Source of the DNA: Rhabdornis inornatus
Taxonomy: Eukaryota; Chordata; Aves; Passeriformes; Rhabdornithidae
Reading direction: 5' to 3'
Length of the DNA: 64,000 nt
Assembly (NCBI GenBank): GCA_013397075.1
Contig: VWZS01002238.1
Coordinates: 49,727 to 113,726 of the forward strand
Notes under the pieces: model-generated
Told to the model about the DNA's origin: nothing
Databases searched by the model: none
Seen by the model: the letters and a program-made list of their open reading frames with translations, nothing else
Shown: positions 36,061 through 48,780 of the stretch, piece after piece
Layout: every line of letters starts with the position of its first letter
Numbering within the stretch: position 1 is the stretch's first letter
Translations under genes and position numbers: made by a program

Positions 36061-38319
36061 TGGGTCCTTGCCCTCCTTGCAGAGGTGCTGCCATCCCTGC
36101 AGCGAGGCTGTGATGAAGAGGGGCTGGATCTGGGTGAGGAGCTCTGTGTGCATTTTGTGATCATCGTTACCTGGAGAACAAAAGGCCCAAAATTCGGAAA
36201 ACTTTAAAGCTCAAGTGCTCAAGCAGTGAAATCCTGAAAGTTTTGATGTGCAGTTGTGTTTTTGCCAGGGAAAAGCTGAAGATGCTGTTCAGAGGGGCCC
36301 CTTGGGTGCCCAAAGTGCCATGAACGTGCCCTGAGTGACAAACACCTGGGCTGGTGACACCTGTGTAACTCCTGCTCTCCTCTTCATAATTCATTCCTCA
36401 TCTTGCAGCAATTAAGAGATGGAAACCCTACAAATGCAGTCAGATTGTGTCTGGGTTTGAGGGCTTCCTGCAGGTGTCGAGTGCCCTGTGTCTGTGTGGG
36501 GAGAAGGCAGCTCCTTTGTTGGGAACTGAATGAAATTGTCACAGCTCTGCACGAGCAAGGAGCTGCAGCCTGGAGACTGACACGGGTTCTGAACTGCTTA
36601 CTGGGCTCAGCCAAACCTGGGAAACCTTAACAGAAAGAAGCTAAACCCTGAATGATCCAAACCCAGTGAAATAACGACATGTTTTAATGAGTGGAAGATC
36701 AAGGGTTATGCCTGAAATGCCTGTTTCCTCTCTGCAATGAGGTTTCCATACATCACTTTTTATTAATTCCATTATTCCATGAAAGGAGCCTGAGCTGAGG
36801 CTGGAGCTCTGCAGTGATGGGAAGCAGGAGTGACAGAGCCTGCAGCCAGGTGGCACAGAAAGGGCTCAGAGCCTCACCCTGGCCCAGGCAGGGGTTGAGG
36901 AGGGCTGGCCTGGCGAGCAGAGCCTTGGCTGCAGCCCGGTTACTGCAGCTCCAAAGCCAGGACAGGGACAGGGACACTTCTGCCTGCCCCGTGCCCTGAG
37001 GTGTCAGAGCTTCCCCTTTCCACAGCTGCTCCATGGTCCAGGGGCTCCTCGCAGCCTGGCTGGGGCATTTCAGCACTGCTGGAGCTGCAGACTGCACCAG
37101 TGTTTGCCCCTGCCTGCCCCATGTGCAGGGCCACGGGTGAGGTCCCAGGTCGGTGCCTTTGGGGTCTGTGCAGTGCCCACCCCCCGGTGCCCTGCTGGAG
37201 CCATCCTGGCTCACCTGCAGTGGCTTTGCTGGGGGATCTGGGGTGTTGTTCCTGTGCAGGTGGCTGTAGGTGTGTTCTGTTCTGGCTGAGTGCCCCCAGG
37301 GTTTGTCCCAGCACTGGCTTTGGGGTGGCTGTGACAGTGGTGTCCGTCTGTCCATCCTCCATCTCCCTCCTGACAGCCCTGGCCCTTCCCCTGTGCCCTC
37401 CTCAGATGTGTCTCTTGCATTTTGGGAGCCTCACCTGAGCTCCTGCTGTCTCAGGTGTCCCTTTCTTGTCAGCTCTGACAAAGCTGAGCCTAACTCACCC
37501 TAAGCAGCCCTAAGAGTGGTGATGAGCCAGATCCCATTTAGCACTTTGCTGCCTTTCCTGGAGCCAAGGAATTACAGCCATTGCTTCTGATTGACTCCAA
37601 GTGTTTCCACTCAAATGTATTCTGGCTGCATGAATCTGTAATGACAATTAAATATCTGCCTGGTGCTCACAGGGAACCAGCAAGGAGAGATTTCAGTGGG
37701 AGATTTTCCGTAGCAGCCTTTGAACTGAATTTGTATCTGATCTCAGAGGATTGGAGGAGAGACAGGAAACAATTTACCAGGGCTGGAATGGAGACTATGC
37801 TAATTCACTCCTTCAAATCTTTTTTTTCACTCCCTGGAATTCAATGAAGAATGGGAATCATGAAGAAAGCGATAATCTTAAAGTTCAGCACTACAACAGG
37901 AGAGATTTTTCATTGCTTTAGGGAAAAAAAAGTTACACAGGAGGAGGAAGCTTTGAATATAGATATGCTGGAGGATTGTCATAATCTTCAATCTTGACAC
38001 AATATTACCCTACCCTACCGAAACCTATTTTAATATGTCTGGAAGTAAATGTCACCCTGGAAGGTTTTCCTGGAGCTCTGAGGAGATGAGGCACTGCTTT
38101 GAGTTTGGGAAGGTTCCCACCCTGGTTGACCTGCAGGTGTCCTGCTGGGAGCTCACCTGGGCTCAGGTGTCAGGGCAGCTCCAGGCTGTGCCAGCAGGAG
38201 GGGTTGGGGCTCCCCCTGCCCTGCACTTACCTGTGCTTGTCACCTCAGCACGAGGGAAAGCAAATTAATGCAGGGTCCAGCTCTGGTGCTGCCCAGGACA
38301 GAGCCTGGGTAAGGGAAGG

Positions 38320-38418
38320 CACAGGGAATGCTGATCCCAGGGAATGCTGATCCTGGATAAGGGAATGCACAGGGAATGCTGATCCTGGATAAGGGAATGC
38401 ACAGGGAATGCTGATCCN
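38320..38418. repeat. GGGAATGCTGATCC tandem repeat ending at an N
   Basis: Copies of GGGAATGCTGATCCTGGATA with AGGGAATGCACA run up to a single N at 38418, where the array may be collapsed or cut in the assembly. Confidence 0.88.
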
Positions 38419-38423
38419 CACGG

Positions 38424-38474
38424 TGATGACGATGATGATGACGATGATGATGATGATGATGATGATGATGACGA
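38424..38474. repeat. (GAT)n / GATGAC microsatellite
   Basis: About 17 trinucleotides of GAT with GAC interruptions. Confidence 0.95.
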
Positions 38475-38951
38475 GTGCAGCAGACTGTGGAGGAGGAGGA
38501 AGCTATTTCTGGATGCTAGTCAAGACTCAGCAGACCCGGGCTGCCTTGTGAAAGCAGCGTGTCTCAGAAGCAGATGGAACTTTCTCTGGAGGGGGGAAGC
38601 AGCACCGAGAGGCTGCATCCACAGGAGTGGTTTCCACTGGAGAACCCCCTGGGGACAGGGAGATGGGAGGGAGGCTGGAGGGCAGGAAGAAAAAAATCCT
38701 TCTGATATTGCTGGCATTGGGAGAGGGTGAGGCGAGGCTCAGCTGGGCTTGCTGGGTTTGTTTTCAGGCACAGAGGACGGCTCTGTGGGAGAGGGCTGGG
38801 TGGTGGCAGTGTCCCAAAGTGTCCTCTTTGGGCGGCTGCAGGATGGGTGGCCCTGGCCGGTGTGTGACAGCTCTGACCCGTGACCACATCAAAGATTTGG
38901 CAAAGATCTGGCGTTGGGTGGTTGGATTTCTGTCCTGTTTGCTTCCCCCAG

Positions 38952-39091
38952 GCAGTGCTGGCACCCCAGTGATGTTCAACAAGAACGGGGACGCCCCGGG
39001 GCGCTACGACATCTTCCAGTTCCACAGCAGCAACACCAGCACGCCCGGCTACCGCCTCGTGGGCCAGTGGACAGACGACCTGCAGCTCAAC
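38952..39091 (+). CDS. GRM7: GRM7-like exon 7 (end of ligand-binding domain)
   Basis: This 140-bp exon encodes SAGTPVMFNKNGDAPGRYDI, then FQFHSSNTSTPGYRLVGQWTDDLQLN. It closes the Venus-flytrap domain. The FNxNGDAPGRYDI block is conserved across group III receptors. An N-glycosylation sequon, N-T-S, starts at codon 39032-39034. The acceptor lies in a good pyrimidine tract ending CCCCCAG, and the donor is GTGAGT. The exon ends exactly on a codon boundary (phase 0), so exon 8 and each of its upstream partial copies can all be joined without a frame shift. Changes from mammalian GRM7 cluster in FQFHSS. Confidence 0.95.
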
Positions 39092-39889
39092 GTGAGTGCC
39101 CTGCTCCTCCTGCACGGCCACACAGCTCTGCAGGGACACTGGCCTTTGCACATTGTCACCTGCTCCTTGTACCCACGCAGCCAAAGGGGGAGCCTGAGAC
39201 TCCTCAGGCCGGCAGACACGAGGTGATCGTGCGAATTTTATTGGTTCTGCAGTCCCTGGTTGCCAGCTTGGGAAATGAAGCTGTGATTTGTTGTAGTTTG
39301 AAGCCACGGGGTTTCCATTTGCAGATGCTTTTCGGTTTTTCTTGTGTCTGGAAAGCTGGAATGGAATGGTTTTTTTGGGGGTGAGTCACTTTTCCTGTGG
39401 TGGTTTTAATCCGTGGGGATGAGGTGGCCGTTCTGGGATGGTGCCTAAAGGAAAACAGGCAGCAGGAGCAGGTGCTCAATGCACTTTGATGTTTCCCAGA
39501 AAAAAAACCAACAAAACCCAGGAGTGGTGGGTGGGAAAGCTGGAGGCCATGTCAGCCTCAGCCCTCCAAGCCTGGGCTGTGACCTCCCTGCTCCAGGGCC
39601 CTGGAGAGGTGCTGCCAGTTTTACCCAGACAGAGATTTCGGTCACTTGGGCTCCTCAGGATGGCCTGGGTGACATCCAGGGTGTTCTGAGGGACATGGGT
39701 GTCTGTACAAAAAGGGTTCCTCCCTCACTCAGCTCTCCCAGCCCAGGAGCTTTGGGAACTCTTGGTGTGTGTGGCTCCTCCTCTGCTGCCAGCTCTGCTT
39801 TGGCAGCAGGGTGAGACAACAGGCTGTGTGACATGGGCCTGCCCTGGCACCCCTCCACAGGTGGCCAGGACACACTGGGGTGGCACAGG

Positions 39890-40235
39890 GGTGACCCAGG
39901 AGGTGACCCAGGGGTGATCCAGGGTGTGACCCAAGGAGTGACCCAGGAGGTGACACAGGGTGTGACCCTGGAGGTGACCCAGGTGTGACACAGTGATGAC
40001 TCAGGTGTGACCCAGGAGGTGACCCAGGAGGTGACCCAGGTGTGACAGAGGGGTGACCCTGGAGGTGACCCTGGAGGTGACACAGGGTGTGACCCAGGAG
40101 GTGACCCAGGTGTGACACAGTGATGACTCAGGTGTGACCCAGGAGGTGACCCAGGCGTGACAGAGGGGTGACCCTGGAGGTGACCCTGGAGGTGACCCTG
40201 GAGGTGACCCAGGTGTGACAGAGAGGTGACCCAGG
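39890..40235. repeat. GTGACCCAGGAG minisatellite with ~127-bp higher-order unit
   Basis: Short units GTGACCCAGGAG, GTGACCCTGGAG and GTGACACAGGGT are mixed. The landmark CAGTGATGACTCAGG appears at 39991 and 40118, and the order of variants after it is the same, so a 127-bp block was duplicated. Confidence 0.9.
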
Positions 40236-42339
40236 GTGTGCTCCCAGCCCCGGGTTCTCTCTGGCCCTGGTGTCACTCTGTGCACTTGGGGCTGGCCCCG
40301 TGACCCGTGGGGACACCTCATCCCCCCCCAGCCCCCATTTTTGTCCCTGGGACACAAGCCAAGGCTGCCCACACACAGCCATCCCCTGGGGTACAGCCAA
40401 AGGCCCAACACTTTCCATTTTGAATGTTTTCATGGCTTTTGTTAGATCCAGTGAATGGTGTGAGGCACCAGGGCTCTGCTCCTGGAGGCTGATCACAAAC
40501 AAAATTTTACTCTCCTTGAATTTTGGCTCATTTTCTGTGTTTGATTTGCTCTTTCAGTGCTTTTCAACTTTTGATGTTCTATATAAGGAAACCTATACTA
40601 ACTTGCAGTTTACAGTTCTTTTAGCAAAAAATATTAATATTTTATTAAGCAAACCCTTCTTAATGTAAACTGCACATCCTGATTCATTAAAATTTAAGGC
40701 TAAATTAATGGAGCTTGATTTGTATTCCTGTTGTTGTGTTAAATGTTGCCATAAAAAGACCTCTCTCCTCACCCTCATCTCCTCATGGCCACAGGGTCAC
40801 ACCAGTAGCTGAGATTCTCCCACTAACTTCCCTTCTAATCACTCAAGTGTCCCAGTTTCTCACACAAATATATATGAGATAGTCCCTTTTGTATTATTGG
40901 ATCATTTCTTACAATAATGAAGACAATTGTGGAGTTTAGAGAAGTCGAGGATTCCTGGAAATAACCAAAATAAATTCTATTAAACACATCCCAGGGAAAA
41001 CTACCAGAGGATGCGATTTGTCTTCAGTGACTATTGTGGCAATAACTCTTGAGGGGATGTTTCCCCAGTTGTTATTTCCTAAATGCAGCCCAGGAGGGGA
41101 AAGCAGAGGGTGTTTGGTGCTGGTGGGGATTTGGCACTGCTGCAGGGGAGCTTTGGTTGGTGCTTTGCTCCCCAAGAGCTTTGGCGCTCTGGGCAGGGTC
41201 AGTTCTGCGTGTCTGAATTTCCTGCAGCAGGAGAAGCTGCTCACACAGGTAAGGACACTCCAGACCCCAGGGGCAGGAGGGAGATAACTGCAGGAGACCA
41301 GCTAGGTGAGTGAATCTTTTCTTTTTACCATCATCATCATCCTCACGGCGAGCAGGAACAGAAATGTTTCACTGGTGGGTTCCTCTGGCTGGGCTGCTGC
41401 TGTTAATCTGTTGTGGTGCCTTCAGCAAAGGCATCTTCCCATTCTTGTGCTTTTGGGAGTGTGCTGGGCACAGGCTGGGACAGTCTGGGGAGCTGAACCA
41501 GGTTTTTTCATCTTACATTTGCAGAGTAACTTCTGTTGCAGTTTTCTCTCTCTTGCTTGTGTTCGTAGACTGACTGAGGAAAGCTCTAAAAAAACTAAAA
41601 AACCCCCCAGGGCCACTGACACAGACAGGATGGAACCTGCACACTGCAATCCTGTTTTCCCCACACACAGAAGTACATTGAGTAACTCTGTAATCCTCTG
41701 CAATTGATGCAGAACCTGCTCACTTCAACACCTCCTGAATCTCTTTGGGCTCAGAATAATCAATTTACATGCCATAAACATCTCTGTTAGGGAATTTGGA
41801 AATAAATGTTATGAATAGTGAGCTGGTGAAGAGAGTAATTAACTGTCTAACCTGCTGGCAAGAGACCTGGCTGTACCTGCCTTTTTTTGATAAAATATTC
41901 GAATTGGAATTGCATCCAAGCACCTCTTCAGTGATGTTTGTTGCTCAGCAATATTCTGCCAACAGATGGTATTTTTCTAAAATAGCATGTTCAAATTGAT
42001 TTCTGTTCATTGTTTTCCTGGGTTTGTTGCTGGGGTTTGGGTTTTTCCTTTGGAGCAGGATGTGTCCAAAGCAGATGGAGTTTCTGTTGCTGGCACTGGT
42101 AGGGAGGCTCAGCGCCTCCTGCTGTGTCCCTGCAGTGTCACATCAGCCACTGGGTGACCCGTGGTGACAGTCCCTCTCACAGGGGTGGGGTGTCTGCATT
42201 GATGGGGATTATTTCCCAGCATTAATGCTGCTCAGTGCAGAGTCCTTGCAGAGGGATCTGTTTGCACAGATGTGGCCATGGCTGGGCCCTTCTGAGCCCA
42301 GCCTGTCACCCATCAGTGACAGCATCTGAAAGGTGACTC

Positions 42340-42499
42340 TATCCCTGGGCTCCTCCATCCCTGGGCTCCTCCATCCCTGGGCTCCTCCATCCCTGGGCTC
42401 CCCCATCCCTGGGCTCCTCCATCCCTGGGCTCCTCCGTCCCTGGGCTCCTCCATCCCCTGGGCTCCTCCATCCCTGGGCTCCTCCACCCCTGGGCTCCT
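42340..42499. repeat. 16-bp minisatellite TGGGCTCCTCCATCCC (~10 copies)
   Basis: Ten nearly exact units, with small changes (CCCCCATCCC, TCCGTCCC and one extra C). Confidence 0.95.
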
Positions 42500-45400
42500 A
42501 GAACTCCTCCCAGGCCGTGCTTTGGCCACCATGCCAGCCCTGGTGTGTGCTGCAATAATGGATGTTGTTTATTCTGTTCCCTCATTAAATTCTGCAATCT
42601 CTCATTGCTCCTGCCAGCCGTGACCAGCACAAACACCTTTAATTATCTCAACTTGCAGGATTAACTTGCAGCCAGGTGGAAGGGGATTTTTTTCAAGCCA
42701 CTGGCCTGCTGAATGGCCATGTGCTGATTGCTGCCTGCTCCTCCAGGGATGGGGCAGCAGTGGCTGAAATCACACAGGTCCTGCACAGGCTGGGGGTGCC
42801 TTGGGAGGGGACATTTGGGCTGTGGCACTACACAGGGCTTTGGTGCATTGGGCAGTGGCTTCATCAGACAGGGACACAGCTCAGAACACGGGGTGGGCGT
42901 TCAGCCACGTGAGCCAGGCAGGAGCTGAGCTCTCACCCAGCCAGGGCAGGTTTGTGCAGCGCCACGACAGCAAGGCAATAGTTAAACCTCACCCCTGGCT
43001 CTGCACAGCAGCTCAGGCTCGGAACTGAGGACGTGAAATGTCATTTTCTCTGTGCTATTGACCCGCCTGGCCCAGGCAGCAACAGCAGCATGGGTGAGGG
43101 AGCTCAGCTCCATCAGCTTGGCAAGGCACAGCATGGCTGGGGTGCTGAGAGTGTCACAGGGAAAGTGTTTGTGGGGACAGAACACCCAGGGAAAGCAGGG
43201 AGAGTGGGAGATGGATTACACGTGTGCTTGAAGACAGCAGAAAACTGGAGCGTGAGGAGCTCATAAAAGCTATAATGGCCAAAAAAATGATGGAGCAAGA
43301 AGCTTGACTTGAGATTTTGCTTTGTCTTGTGTTGTTCCCTTCCATGGCCACGAGCCTGCGGGCAGACACACTCTGAGAATGAGTTATGTAAGAAATGGGA
43401 GTTAAAAAATAAATCACCCAGGCTCCAAAAGAGGTGCTGGTTCTGTGCCTACACATCCCTCTGTAAAGCCTTTCTGCGAGGCTAATGTGGTTTTGTCAGC
43501 AAATATATTCAAGAGCAAATGCTTTGCTGGGATATTTTATGGCTAATGAACGTGTTTGGTTGCTTTTGGCAGGAGTAACAATGTCAGTTTGTGTGTTGTT
43601 GAGGGTGCAATATTCTTTATTTAATATCTGGAAGTGGGAAGAGGCTCTTCAGTGACAGATGTGCTTTGTTGTGTCTGGAGAAGCCCAGCCAGCTGTGGAG
43701 AGCAGAGCACTGGAGCTGTGCAGGGGCAGTGTGGGCACTGAAACGCCCCCCAGTTAACCCAGCAGGGAGCCCAGGCTCCCAGTCACACACACTGGGTTCT
43801 TTAGTGAGTTCTGCACAGCATTTTCACCCCTCTGCCCCCTCATTCCCAGAATTCCTGCCCAGCCCCAGCCTCGGGCACCCCTGTGGCACCTCTGTCCCAG
43901 TGGAGGCTGCTCCCTCTGGGCTCACCTCCAGGGGCATGGAGGTGGCAGCAAAACCTGAATTTGTGTCTCATCCTTGCCCTGGCAAAGGAGTTTGGATGGA
44001 AAATATTCCATTTTATTCTCTGTTTGTCCATGGGGGCAGTGTGGGCAGGGCTCTGCAGGAGAGGGACAATCCAGGAGCCATCAGCACAATAATGATTGCA
44101 TTTATGCCTCTGGATCAAAGACACTCCTGCCTGTCCCCTGGCAAGGTAAATGTGATTTCTGGCTGGGAGGAGTGGTGAAGGTTTGTGGGTTCAGCACTGT
44201 GGGATTTGTGTCTGGAGAGGCCAGGGCACCCCAAGGCTCCTTTGGGGTTTCCTTTCCCAGCTCTCCTTGTCTGCCTGCTGTGGGAGGAGGTGTTTGCTGA
44301 AGATCCTGAATATCCCTGTCCCTGTGAGCAGCAGCTGCCTGGCATTCCAGCAGGATCACAGCTTTGGGGCTCCACCTGCCCCAGGATTTAGTGGCAGATC
44401 AGGGGCTGGCACCTTCCAGTCGTGCCAAGACTCTCGTGACAATTAACAGCAGCCAAAACTTGCTGCTTTGTCTCCATTTCTGTTGACCAAATTTGCAATA
44501 ATAAACTGTATGAAGAGTCATGGGAAGTCTTGGCTTAGAGCTGCTTCTGTAGATCCCAAACATGACCCAGCTGTGTTTTGCAAAATGGGATTTTGGTCCC
44601 ATAGTGATGGCAGTGCCAAGGCTGCTGGAGTAGAAGTGATGGCAGATGTGTCACAGTGTGCCTGTTTGCTTTAGGGAGGACAAAGGAACCCCACAAAGGG
44701 TGATTGAAAGCTCTGCTCACATCGGGCCCACGTGAGCAGCCCTCGGAGTTTCCAGCATTTAAGCAAAGCATGAAGGTTCCTGACAGGCCACACGTATTGA
44801 GTGGGTCAGAAATAATCACTATTTAAATGTCCCTGCATACTGATTTTGGAAGGAAATCGCTGTGGCTGCCAGCAGGACTGTAATATCAGATGTGTAATGT
44901 GGAATTTAATGTGTCTCCAGCTAATTGTTCACATGATGGACAATAATGGCCCCCAATAAACAGCTGCAAGGGGTCTTTAGCCTGCTCTCAAACAACTCCA
45001 GAGGAAGCTTTATTTGCTTTGTTTTCCTGTTTTATTTGGTTTTCCTTCCACTAAACTGAAAAGGTGCATTTCTGTGAAAATGCTGCTGAGATGATTCCCA
45101 TGGAACATCCTTTTTTACTGGTTCATCCCACCCTGAACTGGCAGGGGGATCTGGGACTGACTGAGCAGCTGCTTCCCAGTGCTGCCTGCACTCAGGGATT
45201 TTATTCTGCTTTAGCAGTGCCTGTACTTTGGCTGACTGGGGAAGGGTTCTACAGACTCCAGCCTCCCTTTGCAAGATCAGATTTTGCCCTTTTCCTCCCA
45301 AAAATGCAGCTGGAAGGGCTGGGGCAGGCTTTTCTCCTCCCTGTGTGGGGTGGAGTGAAAGCCAGGGCAGGGTTTCCTTGCACAGGGATGCACTGAAGGT

Positions 45401-46086
45401 CTTGCCCTGGCAACAAAATGGAGAAAAGTGGAAAAAGTGGGGAGAAAATCCCCTGCCCTGGGAATTTGGTGCTCCCCTGGGAGTGTGTCTTTCCACCAGC
45501 CATTCCTAATTTTCTGTGCAAATTTGCAGTTCTTTTAGGGCCCAGCTGGCTGAGCATAACCTGAGCAGGATAATTTAATATTATTAGTATTATTAATATC
45601 ACTGCAGCAATCCAATTAGGGCCTAAACGAGCTGGGTGCTGAATTTCCCTCAGAATTTTGTATTTCTTTCGTCTTCCCTCCCTGCCCTGTGTTGCCCTGC
45701 ACACGAGATGTGATGAGGAAATCACTGTGCCATTGATGCTGAGGCTTCAGGAAGGGAAAGCCAGCACCAAATCATGTGCCTGGGAAATGCTGGGCTTTGA
45801 ATGAGCTGGGCAATTGGGAGGAAAAATAAATGCCAGCACTTCTGAGCTGGCAGGGACTCGGAGAGAAATGCTCTCTGAATTTTACAGCAGGTGCTTGGTT
45901 CCCTCTCACCACTGCCCCTTCCTCACTGGGAGTGCTGTGCTGGCTTTGGGAAAGCAGCACTTCTTCACAACCACGAATAACAGAAAAAATAAGAAGTTAC
46001 AGGCTCATAAGAGAGAGAAACAAAGGGCTAATCTTTTCCTCAAACCTTAGGTGAGGTCCACTCCTGGCTGTGCCATGAAAAGCAGC

Positions 46087-46165
46087 TCTGAAAAGGAGTT
46101 TTCAGGAGGAAAAAAAAAAAAGAGTTTTCAGGAGAAAAAAAAAAAGGAGTTTTCAGGAGAAAAAC
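46087..46165. repeat. GGAGTTTTCAGGAG + poly-A repeat, three copies
   Basis: GGAGTTTTCAGGAGAAAA is repeated three times with A-runs of 4 to 13 bases. Confidence 0.9.
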
Positions 46166-46375
46166 CAGAATTCCTGCATTTGCTTCCAGATGTGCCATTG
46201 TCATCCAGGCTTGTTCTTGAGGACTTAAACTTTCAGGCTGTGGGGCACTGTGAGCATGTCAGGAGCCAGGGTTGGATTTCTGCTGAGCTGCTCTGCCCTG
46301 GGGCTGAGCTGGGCTTGGGGGCTTTGGGTGTTCTTTGGGTTGGGGCTTTCTGCCATCCTGCACTGTAAAAATCTC

Positions 46376-46527
46376 TGCTGCCCAGAGCAGCTGGGGCTGC
46401 CCCTGGATCCCTGGCAGTGCCCAAGGCCAGGCTGGACATTGGGGTTTGGGACACTGGGAGGTGTCCCTGCCATGGCAGGGGTGGGATGGATGGGATTTGA
46501 TGTCCAAACCAGTTTGGGATTCTGTGG
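46376..46527 (+). mobile_element. CR1 LINE 3' fragment
   Basis: GCCCAGAGCAGCTGGGGCTG, CAGTGCCCAAGGCCAGGCTG, GAGGTGTCCCTGCCATGGCA and CAAACCAGTTTGGGATTCTG follow CR1 order with a short deletion before the tail. Confidence 0.85.
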
Positions 46528-47423
46528 TGATTCCGATTTTCCCTTATTCTAAGCCACTTTAGGATAAAAATTTGCCTTGGATTAACTCTGCTTTCAGAAG
46601 ATACTTTTGCCCTAACCTGTCCATTTAAAGAGACAAGAACTGTGTGTTATAAATGCACATTTGGAAGCACATGCTCTTTTTTTAATTAAAAGAATATTAT
46701 GCAGGGGCTGCAGGATGAAGAGTGAAGATGCATGGTCCACCCCCTTCCATTAGCTAGGAGACAACACAAAGCTGCAGGCAGATATAAAAGCATTAAAATA
46801 ATTAATTTTCCATTTTATTGTGTGTCAACAGAAATGTATAATAATAAGCATTTTTGCAAAAAGTGTGGATTAAGCATTTTTCTCTACATCAGTGGTGTGC
46901 TGGAAATGTCCTTGCTTTAATGTGGAACAAATGGCCCTTGGATCTCGTGAAGGATGGTGGTGTGAGGGCTCAGAGGAGCTCTCAGGGCTGCTGGGGCAGA
47001 GCAGGTAGGGCTGCTGAAAAAAAAGGTGACAAACATTCAACCAAAGACAAAGGAAGAGTAGAAATGAAAGGGAAATAAAGGAGGGTTAAGAATTGCTTCT
47101 TGTGGGAACACCCAAGGGGAGCTGCAGTGTGGGGGCAGGGTGATGCTGTTAGGTGGAAGTTTCCAGCCATAATTAATTGAATGTGTTAATAGGATGTGAT
47201 GGGAGCTGCTGGGTCCAGGTGTGGGCTCTCTCCTGCAAGGAAAAGCTCGAGGGGCTGCAGGGACACCCTGAGTGGCACCTGAGCCCTGGGGGGACAGCAC
47301 GGGGCAGGAGGGAAGGGCTGAGGGGAAAATGGGATTTCTCACTGGAGAAAAACCCACATGGGGGTCTGAGCCCCATTCCCAGTGCAGCACTGGGGTGTGG
47401 GATGGGATCAATGGCATGGGATA

Positions 47424-47523
47424 ATGGCATGGCATGGCATGGCATGGCATGGCATGGCATGGCATGGCATGGCATGGCATGGCATGGCATGGCATGGCAT
47501 GGCATGGCATGGCATGGCATGGC
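47424..47523. repeat. (ATGGC)20 pentanucleotide microsatellite
   Basis: Exactly 100 bases of pure ATGGC with no interruption, so it is probably recent and length-variable. All + frames are open and translate as a MAWHG repeat; not a gene. Confidence 0.98.
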
Positions 47524-47528
47524 CACTT

Positions 47529-48217
47529 CCCAGAGCTCGTGTGCTGCTGCAGCAGAAACAATCCTGCTGTTTCAAGAGAGGGTTTGGAGCCTCTGGAATT
47601 CTGTGTTCTCCTGCAGAGCTGTTAGGGCTGCTCTGCCCAGTGCAGGGATGTGTTTGGCACGAGGCAGGACTGGTGGGGTTTTTGCCTCCACCACCTTGCA
47701 GGGCAGCGCTGCCTCAAGGCTCCCCTGGAGCAGGGAAATCAAAAGGAGCTCCAGTGAGAGGTGGAGCACCGTGTCTGGGCCAGGCATGGAGCAGCTCTGC
47801 ACCTCCCTGGCACTCTGGCTTATCACCACTGTTATCTCTGGAAGGGATTTCAGTTGATATTTTGCAGAAGACNCCCAGAGCTCATGTGCTGCTGCAGCAG
47901 AAACAATCCTGCTGTTTCAAGAGAGGGTTTGGAGCCTCTGGAATTCTGTGTTCTCCTGCAGAGCTGTTAGGGCTGCTCTGCCCAGTGCAGGGATGTGTTT
48001 GGCACGAGGCAGGACTGGTGGGGTTTTTGCCTCCACCACCTTGCAGGTCAGCGCTGCCTCAAGGCTCCCCTGGAGCAGGGAAATCAAAAGGAGCTCCAGT
48101 GAGAGGTGGAGCACCGTGTCTGGGCCAGGCATGGAGCAGCTCTGCACCTCCCTGGCACTCTGGCTTATCACCACTGTTATCTCTGGAAGGGATTTCAGTT
48201 GATATTTTGCAGAAGAC
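47529..48217. repeat. 344-bp direct duplication, junction marked by N
   Basis: Bases 47529-47872 and 47874-48217 are the same 344-bp sequence (starting CCCAGAGCTC and ending GCAGAAGAC) with only about two differences seen (for example G/A ten bases in and GGGCAGCG versus GGTCAGCG). A single N at 47873 separates them. The first copy begins six bases after the ATGGC array. Confidence 0.97.
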
Positions 48218-48229
48218 TCTGCTGAGGAT

Positions 48230-48780
48230 GTGTTATTGACATATTCTTAGCTTAAAACCATTATCGTGGTAAATCCCTGGATTTAAAACCTAATTACAAG
48301 ACATTAATAGCTGAGCCTGAAGAGCTAAGTCATGCAAATATTGCTGTCTGCAAAGTGGAATACACACAAATGTTTGAACTGCTGAGTTAGGAGCTGCAGT
48401 CTGGAGGTGGCAATAAATCTGAGCCCAGTCCTCGCCGCTGGGATCTGTGTGTCCATGAAATTAATGGCACTATCATTATGAAAGTGGTATCAGGGAACGT
48501 GGCTATTTTCTTCCCTGAGTAGGTTAATTACCACTAATGTAATTATTTTTGTACTGATTTTTATTTTAATCAAACATTGCACGAAACAATTAAGTTCAGA
48601 ACAAATGGCTTATTATGGAAATGTTTGTGGCGGAGGGAGGCAAAGCAGCAATGTTTGAATTATACACAGAGATTGAGTTACTTTATTCATTAAAATGAAC
48701 AATTACATTAGGCCTTATGAGACAGACTAAGCATTTCTTGTTAATGTTTGTTCTACAGTGAACATAATGAGGATATTTAT
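48230..48780. promoter_or_regulatory. AT-rich block with octamer ATGCAAAT
   Basis: An exact POU octamer ATGCAAAT lies at 48332-48339. TAATTACCACTAATGTAATT and several TTAAT cores follow in single-copy AT-rich DNA. This is the largest repeat-free AT-rich block of intron 7 and a candidate enhancer; function is inferred from motifs only. Confidence 0.3.

Larger units (their letters stand above)
35424..38951 (+). other. Intron 6, no coding exon seen
   Basis: Donor GTGAGA, acceptor CCCCCAG. Repeats lie at 35440, 35876, 38320 and 38424. The rest, 36070-38310, is single-copy intronic DNA with nothing further recognised. Confidence 0.85.

Noticed and set aside
47382..48239. 285-codon frame starting in the MAWHG repeat
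   Set aside because: It is the translation of the ATGGC microsatellite plus the duplicated 344-bp segment and an N, with no similarity to a protein family and no splice or promoter context.
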